Positions 1-4,587 of a DNA stretch of 5,611 nucleotides are shown here, one piece after another; the stretch's first letter is position 1, and each line of letters opens with the position of its first letter. The position numbers and the translations under genes were made by a program. The notes under the pieces were generated by a model, which saw only the letters and a program-made list of their open reading frames with translations, was not told the DNA's origin and made no database searches. Where the stretch lies: the NCBI GenBank assembly GCA_017625185.1, contig JAGALN010000150.1, forward strand, positions 1-5,611, read 5' to 3'. Origin of the DNA: Clostridia bacterium. GTDB lineage: Bacteria > Bacillota > Clostridia > Monoglobales > Monoglobaceae.

Positions 1-236
1 GCCTGATGATTATCCTTCTGCCGATTCATCATCTCCATGGCACGCTGAATTTTCATCATCATTTCCAGATTTTCTGGATCAATGCCACCGGTTGCCATCC
101 CCGGCGTTATATTCTCCGGTTCGCCTCCTTGAAACATGCCGATGATATTCTGAATCTGCTGCTGACCATCCTCGCTCGAAAACATGGACTTTAGCATCTC
201 CACCGCCCCTGATAAATCCATGGATTCCTCTGCCAC
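1..236 (-). CDS. Small Met-rich hydrophilic protein, C-terminus cut by window edge
   Basis: This is an open frame of 78 codons running off the left edge without a stop, so only the N-terminal part is visible. I do not recognise a named family. The visible product is hydrophilic, with about eleven Met residues, several Gln and Glu, no Cys, no transmembrane segment and no signal peptide. It looks like a soluble, mainly helical cytoplasmic protein with a Gly/Pro-rich linker near its middle. I chose the GTG at 236-234 because AAGGGGGTG (251-243) sits at ideal spacing before it; the ATG at 221-219 is an alternative with a short-spaced GAGGA. An overlapping minus frame starting at 264 is longer on paper, but it begins upstream of this ribosome binding site, has a coding-unlike Gly/Arg/His-rich composition and stops at 79. 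It starts 34 bases after the stop of the 89-residue gene, so the two are probably one operon. From memory, Clostridia encode small uncharacterised proteins of this style; I could not verify that here. Confidence 0.72.
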   Translation of the reverse strand, partial: MAEESMDLSGAVEMLKSMFSSEDGQQQIQNIIGMFQGGEPENITPGMATGGIDPENLEMMMKIQRAMEMMNRQKDNHQ

Positions 237-242
237 AGAACA

Positions 243-251
243 CACCCCCTT
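243..251 (-). promoter_or_regulatory. Ribosome binding site deciding a GTG start
   Basis: On the minus strand AAGGGGGTG differs from the ideal AAGGAGGTG at one base and lies six bases before the GTG at 236-234. It favours that GTG over the ATG five codons later and fixes the reading frame of the left-edge gene. Confidence 0.6.
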
Positions 252-270
252 GCCCGTCAGTCATTCTTTT

Positions 271-540
271 TTATTTCTTCCCGAAAATTTGATTGATTTT
301 CTGCATAATCTCCGGATTATTTGCCAGCTCCTTTGCCAGCGCCGGATTCTTCTGCAACTCCCGTTTCAAATCCTCCGGCCCCAGATGATTCAGTTTTTGA
401 TTCAGTGCCCCTTTCTCGGTGCTTGCAATCGCCTGCTGGACCTGCTGTAGCTGCTCCGGCGTCAGGAACTTCCCCATCTGCGATATGGCACCGGATAACA
501 TCTGCGGATTCATGTTTTTCAGCATCTCTTCCAGATTCAT
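271..540 (-). CDS. 89-residue uncharacterised helical protein with STI1-like NP repeats
   Basis: This is a complete small gene that starts with ATG and ends with TAA. It is preceded by a strong ribosome binding site, GGGAGGAGG at 555-547, six bases before the start. The product is charged and Gln-rich (eleven Gln) with no Cys, signal peptide or membrane segment, so a soluble helical cytoplasmic protein is expected. Asn-Pro motifs recur: NPQM at residues 11-14, then NPALAKEL and NNPEIMQKI in the last thirty residues. This spacing of NP-led short helices recalls the STI1/DP fold of co-chaperones, but the match is by eye and weak. It is the first gene of a minus-strand pair and lies divergently from the phosphoesterase gene. 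I do not recognise a named family and assign no function. That it is a real gene is well supported by the ribosome binding site and amino-acid composition. Confidence 0.8.
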   Translation of the reverse strand: MNLEEMLKNMNPQMLSGAISQMGKFLTPEQLQQVQQAIASTEKGALNQKLNHLGPEDLKRELQKNPALAKELANNPEIMQKINQIFGKK

Positions 541-572
541 AAAACTCCTCCTCCCAAATTTTCTGCTCCATA

Positions 573-605
573 TACTTTATGCAACCCCGGGATTTTTCGT
601 GACAA
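573..605 (-). promoter_or_regulatory. Candidate promoter of the small-protein operon (possibly sporulation-type)
   Basis: The minus strand has TTGTCA (605-600), then CATAAA (581-576) after 18 bases, only a fair sigma-A match. The same bases also read AC (600-599), 17 bases, then CATAAAGTA (581-573), which fits the late-sporulation sigma-K pattern AC-N16/17-CATANNNTA. Transcription would begin near 566, giving a leader of about 26 bases that holds the strong ribosome binding site. The short consensus makes a chance match possible. Confidence 0.3.
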
Positions 606-627
606 ATTATTTTACTTGTGGTAGAAT
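599..627 (+). promoter_or_regulatory. Sigma-A promoter of the phosphoesterase gene
   Basis: GTGACA (599-604, five of six matches to TTGACA) and TAGAAT (622-627, five of six to TATAAT) are separated by the optimal 17 bases. TGG directly before the -10 makes an extended -10 element. The transcript would start near 634, giving a leader of about 20 bases containing the AAAGGA ribosome binding site. Its position shows that the long open frame upstream of 656 is not translated. Confidence 0.65.
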
Positions 628-655
628 AGAAAAAACTATCGAAAGGACGGGTGCT

Positions 656-1114
656 ATGAAAGCCGTTGTCATGAGCGACTCCCATAAAAACTTTAACAGT
701 ATTCTGCGAATCATGGAACAAGAATCCGACGCTACCCAGATCATCCATGCAGGCGATGTGCAGCAAGATGTGGACGACATCGAAAGCGTCTGGCCAACCA
801 TCCCGATCGCTTGTGTTGTTGGAAATAATGAATATTTTGTTCCCAACATCCCCAGCGACCGGCTCTTCTCCCTTGGCGGAAAAACAATCTTTTTAACTCA
901 CGGTCATCTTTACGGCGTGAAATATACCCTCTCTGCCCTCACGAAAAAGGCAAAAGAGGTTCAGGCAGACATCTGCATTTTTGGACACACCCACACTCGC
1001 TTTCTTGAAAACCGAGACGGAATCTGGTTCCTGAATCCGGGAAGCACCCGGGACAGCTATGCCACCATCGTGATTGAAAATCAAAAAATAGACATTCAAT
1101 TAAAAGAAAATTAG
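656..1114 (+). CDS. YfcE/MJ0936-family metallophosphoesterase
   Basis: The 152-residue product is a full-length single-domain calcineurin-like phosphoesterase of the YfcE/MJ0936 type, a cytoplasmic family that hydrolyses phosphodiesters using two divalent metals such as Mn2+. The five family motifs are present in order: D8-x-H10, G33-D34, G56-N57-N58-E59, H82-G-H84 and G110-H111-T112-H113, followed by the typical NPGST (127-131). The third motif is more often GNCD or GN(H/D)D/E in relatives; the metal-ligand Asn57 is kept. The physiological substrate cannot be read from sequence. I chose the ATG at 656 because AAAGGA (642-647) lies eight bases upstream, the promoter lies at 599-627, and the product then begins directly with the first beta strand (KAVVMSDSH). 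It is transcribed divergently from the small-protein pair. The stop is TAG, and no GC-rich intrinsic terminator follows. Confidence 0.93.
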   Translation: MKAVVMSDSHKNFNSILRIMEQESDATQIIHAGDVQQDVDDIESVWPTIPIACVVGNNEYFVPNIPSDRLFSLGGKTIFLTHGHLYGVKYTLSALTKKAKEVQADICIFGHTHTRFLENRDGIWFLNPGSTRDSYATIVIENQKIDIQLKEN

Positions 1115-1182
1115 GACAAAGCCCTCTCGTTGCCGCATATACCTAAAAAAGTCAATTTGTCAAGAAGAAAAATAAAGAATTA

Positions 1183-1212
1183 TGTAAACACATCTGTAAC
1201 ATTATTGTAACA
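1183..1212 (+). repeat. Three TGTAA(A)CA direct repeats, one turn apart
   Basis: TGTAAACA (1183-1190), TGTAACA (1195-1201) and TGTAACA (1206-1212) begin 12 and 11 bases apart, about one helical turn, so a bound protein would meet them on one DNA face. The last copy is also part of a perfect 7-bp inverted repeat around A1209 (TTATTGT / ACAATAA, 1202-1216). Two opposite-strand copies, TTGTAACC and TTGTAAACC, lie at 1392-1385 and 1403-1395. I cannot name a regulator; the spacing does not fit a TnrA box. Confidence 0.45.
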
Positions 1213-1244
1213 ATAAGCTATCATTCCAACTTCTTCTAGAAAAG

Positions 1245-1348
1245 TTTTCCACCTTAGAAAAGCTCGATTTCAATAGTTATTCACAGAGTTATGCACATTA
1301 TCCACAGGTTTTTCTTTAAAAAAGACCTGGGAACCCGAGTTTTCCACA
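1245..1348 (+). other. DnaA-box cluster (possible origin-like or DnaA-titration site)
   Basis: Four exact matches to the DnaA-box consensus TTWTNCACA lie on one strand: TTATTCACA (1277-1285), TTATGCACA (1289-1297), the perfect TTATCCACA (1298-1306, directly abutting the previous box) and TTTTCCACA (1340-1348). A fifth, TTTTCCACC (1245-1253), differs at the last base. With uniform base composition about 0.3 matches are expected in the whole window on both strands, so four in 72 bases is far above chance. Such groups are known from bacterial oriC regions and from DnaA-titrating or DnaA-regulated clusters. An 87.5% A+T segment follows within 50 bases, as at origins. No dnaA, dnaN, rpmH or other origin-proximal gene is visible, so I call the cluster itself with confidence but leave open whether it is an origin. 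Confidence 0.75.
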
Positions 1349-1396
1349 GGCAACGGTTTTATGGGGAAAGAAAGATTTAAAATCGGTTACAACTGG

Positions 1397-1424
1397 TTTA
1401 CAATAATATTTCAGAAAATATTAT
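1397..1424 (+). promoter_or_regulatory. Upstream tandem promoter candidate of the metallopeptidase operon
   Basis: TTTACA (1397-1402) and TATTAT (1419-1424), each five of six matches to the sigma-A consensus, are 16 bases apart. The -35 lies inside an inverted TTGTAAACC copy, and the -10 lies in the right arm of the 1402-1425 inverted repeat, so binding at either element could block it. The A+T richness raises the chance of a spurious match. Confidence 0.4.
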
Positions 1425-1425
1425 T
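1402..1425. repeat. Perfect 10-bp A+T inverted repeat followed by T run
   Basis: AATAATATTT (1402-1411) and AAATATTATT (1416-1425) are exact reverse complements around a CAGA loop, and the right arm continues into a T run to 1429. As RNA this gives a hairpin plus U tract, but the stem has no G-C pair and would be a weak terminator for the phosphoesterase transcript. Alternatives are an operator for the overlapping promoter or part of an easily melted segment beside the DnaA boxes. Confidence 0.5.
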
Positions 1426-1434
1426 TTTTCTTTC

Positions 1435-1463
1435 TTGCATAATCTTTGGAACTGTGCTATACT
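1435..1463 (+). promoter_or_regulatory. Main sigma-A promoter of the metallopeptidase operon
   Basis: TTGCAT (1435-1440, four of six) and TATACT (1458-1463, five of six) are separated by the optimal 17 bases, and TGC directly precedes the -10, making an extended -10 element. The very A+T-rich stretch upstream could act as an UP element. Transcription from about 1470 gives a leader near 63 bases. The promoter overlaps the earliest in-frame start at 1446, which rules that start out. Confidence 0.7.
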
Positions 1464-1486
1464 AAAATTCAGCTATATATTATTAG

Positions 1487-1510
1487 GAGTATTTTTCTAA
1501 AAAGATACTC
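1487..1510 (+). promoter_or_regulatory. Leader hairpin upstream of the metallopeptidase
   Basis: GAGTAT (1487-1492) pairs with ATACTC (1505-1510), and the inner TTTT (1493-1496) pairs with AAAA of 1499-1503; G1504 and one A are left as a bulge. There is no U tract after it, so it is not an intrinsic terminator. It lies ten bases before the ribosome binding site (GGGAG, 1520-1524) and could stabilise the mRNA; it matches no riboswitch class I know. Confidence 0.4.
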
Positions 1511-1532
1511 ATTACAAAAGGGAGTGAAAACA

Positions 1533-3983
1533 ATGAAACGGTTTCTGGCATTGCTTCTTGCAACCGGATTGTTTCTTTGTTCTTCTACTTCCTTTGTTTT
1601 TGCTAATTACGCTGTATTCGATGATACCTATGTCAACGAGAACCCGGAATGTGTCAGCCGGGAAGAAGCCGTTGCCTCTTTTGTTCAGGCAGTTGGAATT
1701 GAAACCAACCTTGCTGACACGAGAAACCTTTGGCAGTTCTACGACTATAGGAAAATTTCCTCTGCATATACCCGGGAAATTGCAGCCGCCGTTGCATCCG
1801 GCATGATTGCCGGATATGAAGACGGAACCTTTCGTCCCCAGGAAAGAATCACTCGGGTGGAAGCTCTGGTTATTTTAAATCGAATTCTTGCCGGACGCAC
1901 CTTGCCGGAAGCCGACGAGCTTCTCTTCTTTGATACGCCCCCTTGGGCAGAAGAAGAAATTTCCCGACTGACCAAAGCTGGGATTGTGAAAGGCTATGGG
2001 AATGGTTATCTGGGTGCTAGCGACTCCTTAACCCGGGAACAAACCGAACAGCTTGCAAACCGGGCGGCGCGGCTTCTGGGGCCTACTGGAGACTTCTATG
2101 AATACGCAAACGGAGATTGGCTTTCCTCTGTCGAAATTCCCGCCGGCTATAGCGCCTGGTCCGACACCTATCAAATCAATCAAAGCATCATGAAGGAAAT
2201 TGGGGATATTGTTTATACCATCAACCGAAAACGCAACAAGGACGGGGAAATTTTTCCCAAAGGCAGCAGCGAACAGAAAATCGCCGATGTCTTTTCGGCT
2301 GGTGGAAATACCGTATATCGTGACAGTTTAGGTTTGAAACCTGCCAAACCTTACCTCTCCAAAATTGACGAGATCAAAGACATGAATTCTCTGTTACAGG
2401 TTATGGCGATGCTAGAGAGAAACGGGTTTCACGGTCTGCTCCCTCTCTCGGTTGAAGTCAATATTCTGGACTCCTCCCGATACATTCTGTCCTTTTCGGA
2501 ATGTTATACCGGAGCGAGTGCAGAATTGCAACAGAAAGATACCGAGAATGTTTCCGACGCCTACCGTGCTTACTTATCCAATCTCTTCTCTCTCTTTGGC
2601 TTTGATGACGCCCAAACTCGGGCAAACCGGGTAACAGCGCTTTGTCTGCGCCTCGCCAAGCATTCCATGCCTTTGGAAGAGCAGAGTAATATCGAAAAAA
2701 ACTATTCTATTCTTGATGAAAAATCCATTGAGAAAGTCTTTTCAAATCTTGATTTTTCCCTCTTTACAAAGGAGCTTGGATTGCCCAAGGTGAAATCCCT
2801 GGCAGTTTACGACCTGCCTTTGGCAAAAGAAATCAATAGCATTTTTGAAAAGGAAAACCTGGAACTGCTTAAAGACTATCTTCGTGCCAGTGTGATGGAC
2901 GGCTCTGCTCTCTATTTAAACACCGACGCATTCAACATCTGGCAGGAATACCAAGACACCTTAACCGGTACCAGAACTCAGTCATCTCCCGCCGACTATG
3001 CCGTGCAATTTGTCGAAGAACTCCTTCCTTGGGACCTGGCAAAGCTATATGCCGAAAAATATGCCTCCAAGGATATCAAAACAAAGGTGGAATCCATGAC
3101 CCGTGAGATTCTTCGTGCTTACCAGAATCGGGTACGGGTTAATACCTGGATGAGCCAGGAGAGTAAATCGACTGCTTTAAAAAAGCTGGAGAATCTGCAA
3201 ATTCGTGTAGGTTATCCCGAAGATATCAGTTCCTATCCCGATAGCGGCTATCAGATCAAGGCTACCAAGGAAGGCGGAAATCTTCTGGAATACCGTACCG
3301 CTTACTGCAAACGGCATTTTGCAATTGATGCAGAGCATCTTTCCGAACAACAACCTGATAAAACCGCCTGGAATATGGTTCCACAAACCGTGAACGCCAT
3401 GTATGAGCCGTCCAGCAACAGTATCACCATTCCCGCCGGTATTCTCCGGGCACCCTTTTACAATCCCGGTGCCTGTAAAGAACGGAATCTGGGCGGTATC
3501 GGTTCGGTCATTGCCCATGAAATCAGTCATGCTCTGGATGATGTAGGCTCCCGCTTTGACGAAAACGGGAATCTGGATCCCTGGTGGCAACCAGAGGATG
3601 AGGTTGCCTTTTCGAAAATCTGTAAGGATGTTGAAACCGCCTATTCCGCCATTGAGGTTTTGCCGGGATATCCCATCAACGGCAAGCTGACCTTAAGCGA
3701 AAATCTTGCCGACCTTGCGGGAATGTCCTGTCTGCTCGATGTTGCAGGGAGCGGAAATCCCCGATTGGAAGAGTTGTTTTTCGGTTATGCCGCCATTTGG
3801 CGAACCAAAGCCTCTGACAACTACACCCGCATCATGCTGCAAACCGATACCCATTCCCCTGACAAAATCCGGGTTAACCGTGTACTTTCCAACTTTGCTG
3901 TATTCCAGAACTTCTACGGAATCCGTGAGGGTGATGGCATGTATCTTCCCAAAGAAAAACAGATTCAAATTTGGAATCGCTAA
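1533..3983 (+). CDS. Secreted M13 (neprilysin/PepO) zinc metallopeptidase with N-terminal SLH repeats
   Basis: The 816-residue product is an exported zinc endopeptidase of family M13, which cleaves peptides outside the membrane. Order: signal peptide (1-24, probable cleavage after VFA); SLH repeats (a partial one at about 41-58, fuller ones at about 69-119 and 132-182); then the M13 domain from about 187, opening with the family-typical DFYEYANGDW. Catalytic residues are all present: N621-A622 substrate-binding pair, H662-E663-I-S-H666 zinc site, third ligand E723 with D727 in ENLAD, and H774 with R780 six residues later, as for neprilysin H711/R717. The roughly 630-residue M13 domain is full length. 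SLH repeats bind secondary wall polymers, so the enzyme is probably surface-anchored; the substrate is unknown. C16 does not fit a lipobox. The ATG at 1533 has GGGAG eight bases upstream and directly starts the signal peptide; a start at 1446 would lie in the promoter. The HAD gene follows after 15 bases. Confidence 0.94.
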   Translation: MKRFLALLLATGLFLCSSTSFVFANYAVFDDTYVNENPECVSREEAVASFVQAVGIETNLADTRNLWQFYDYRKISSAYTREIAAAVASGMIAGYEDGTFRPQERITRVEALVILNRILAGRTLPEADELLFFDTPPWAEEEISRLTKAGIVKGYGNGYLGASDSLTREQTEQLANRAARLLGPTGDFYEYANGDWLSSVEIPAGYSAWSDTYQINQSIMKEIGDIVYTINRKRNKDGEIFPKGSSEQKIADVFSAGGNTVYRDSLGLKPAKPYLSKIDEIKDMNSLLQVMAMLERNGFHGLLPLSVEVNILDSSRYILSFSECYTGASAELQQKDTENVSDAYRAYLSNLFSLFGFDDAQTRANRVTALCLRLAKHSMPLEEQSNIEKNYSILDEKSIEKVFSNLDFSLFTKELGLPKVKSLAVYDLPLAKEINSIFEKENLELLKDYLRASVMDGSALYLNTDAFNIWQEYQDTLTGTRTQSSPADYAVQFVEELLPWDLAKLYAEKYASKDIKTKVESMTREILRAYQNRVRVNTWMSQESKSTALKKLENLQIRVGYPEDISSYPDSGYQIKATKEGGNLLEYRTAYCKRHFAIDAEHLSEQQPDKTAWNMVPQTVNAMYEPSSNSITIPAGILRAPFYNPGACKERNLGGIGSVIAHEISHALDDVGSRFDENGNLDPWWQPEDEVAFSKICKDVETAYSAIEVLPGYPINGKLTLSENLADLAGMSCLLDVAGSGNPRLEELFFGYAAIWRTKASDNYTRIMLQTDTHSPDKIRVNRVLSNFAVFQNFYGIREGDGMYLPKEKQIQIWNR

Positions 3984-3998
3984 ACAAGGAGTCTTCCT

Positions 3999-4553
3999 AT
4001 GAACGTATATGATTTTGATAAAACCATCTATGACGGTGACAGTACTGCTGATTTTATGCTCTGGTGCTTCCGCAAAAAACCACGGCTGATTCTCGATTTC
4101 CTGCCCGGTGCTGCTGCTTTTGGCGGATATCTGGTAAAGCTATGCAGCAAAACCTACTTCAAGGAAAAGTTCTATCAGTTTTTGTTGCATGTTCCTGATA
4201 TTGATGCCTGGGTGGAAGAATTCTGGGAGGAACACCTTGATAACATTCAGGAATGGTATCTCCTCCGGCAAAATGATGATGATGTGATCATTTCCGCATC
4301 TCCTGCTTTTCTGCTGAAACCCGCATGCCGAAAGCTGAAAATTCAGCATTTGCTGGCATCCAGAGTGGACAAGGATACCGGGATGTATCTCGGTATCAAC
4401 TGCCACGGAACGGAAAAGGTGCGGCGTTTTTATAACGCCTTTCCCGGAGCAGAAATTGAGGAATTCTACTCCGACTCCCTTTCCGATGCACCCCTTGCCA
4501 ACCTTTCCAAACGTGCCTTTCTGGTCAAAGGCGAAGAGTTGATTCCCTGGTAA
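3999..4553 (+). CDS. HAD-superfamily (IB-type) phosphatase
   Basis: The 184-residue product is a complete haloacid dehalogenase hydrolase, expected to remove phosphate through an aspartyl-phosphate intermediate with Mg2+. Motif I is D5-F-D7-K-T9 near the start (nucleophile D5, acid/base D7), motif II is I-S99-A-S-P, motif III is K140 in GTEKVRR, and motif IV is D159-SLS-D163. A helical cap at about residues 15-90 between motifs I and II is the C1 cap typical of subclass IB, the group containing SerB-like phosphoserine phosphatases and phospholipid-precursor phosphatases. The substrate cannot be decided here. There is no signal peptide. The start is fixed by AAGGAG (3986-3991) seven bases upstream, and the gene begins 15 bases after the peptidase stop, so the two are probably co-transcribed and end at the terminator just downstream. 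A role linked to the secreted peptidase is not evident. Confidence 0.9.
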   Translation: MNVYDFDKTIYDGDSTADFMLWCFRKKPRLILDFLPGAAAFGGYLVKLCSKTYFKEKFYQFLLHVPDIDAWVEEFWEEHLDNIQEWYLLRQNDDDVIISASPAFLLKPACRKLKIQHLLASRVDKDTGMYLGINCHGTEKVRRFYNAFPGAEIEEFYSDSLSDAPLANLSKRAFLVKGEELIPW

Positions 4554-4556
4554 TAG

Positions 4557-4587
4557 AAAAGGTGTAGCCAACGGCTACACCTTTTTT
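4557..4587. terminator. Bidirectional intrinsic terminator between convergent genes
   Basis: GGTGTAGCC (4561-4569) and GGCTACACC (4573-4581) form a perfect 9-bp stem with an AAC loop. Six T bases follow on the plus strand (4582-4587) and four A bases precede it (4557-4560), giving a U tract in both directions. It ends the peptidase-HAD operon, and the minus-strand YfhO-like gene stops (TAA, 4588-4586) inside the T run. Confidence 0.92.

Larger units (their letters stand above)
1115..1532. other. Gene-free 418-base intergenic region rich in sites
   Basis: No credible gene is found on either strand. From left to right it holds three TGTAA(A)CA direct repeats (1183-1212) overlapping a TTATTGT-A-ACAATAA palindrome (1202-1216), a DnaA-box cluster (1245-1348), two inverted TTGTAA(A)CC copies (1385-1403), and a 40-base segment with only five G/C bases (1397-1436). 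Two tandem promoters and a leader hairpin precede the metallopeptidase start. Bases 1115-1180 show nothing clear beyond GTCAA repeated at 1151 and 1159. Confidence 0.8.

Noticed and set aside
79..264. Minus-strand frame of 61 residues starting at 264
   Set aside because: It lies in another frame over the left-edge gene, has a Gly/Arg/His-rich composition and no good ribosome binding site. The frame with the GTG at 236 is better supported.
419..655. Upstream extension of the phosphoesterase frame to base 419
   Set aside because: It overlaps the well-supported minus-strand gene, a sigma-A promoter lies at 599-627, and the ribosome binding site and family N-terminus place the start at 656.
1195..1212. 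TnrA-like box TGTAAC..TAACA
   Set aside because: The half-sites are one base too far apart for TGTNA-N7-TNACA and the M position does not fit.
1327..1343. CTGGG/CCCGAG hairpin followed by TTTT as a terminator
   Set aside because: The loop would be only two bases and the stem needs a bulge, and the T run belongs to a DnaA box.
1291..1365. Tiny plus-strand ORF of 24 codons inside the DnaA-box region
   Set aside because: It has no ribosome binding site, and its apparent repeated residues come from the DnaA boxes themselves.
1446..1532. Earlier in-frame start for the metallopeptidase at 1446
   Set aside because: It lies between the -35 and -10 of the promoter, and it would put a charged 29-residue extension before a clear signal peptide.
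3177..3590. Long minus-strand frame across the metallopeptidase
   Set aside because: It is a shadow of the M13 coding frame, without a ribosome binding site or recognisable product.
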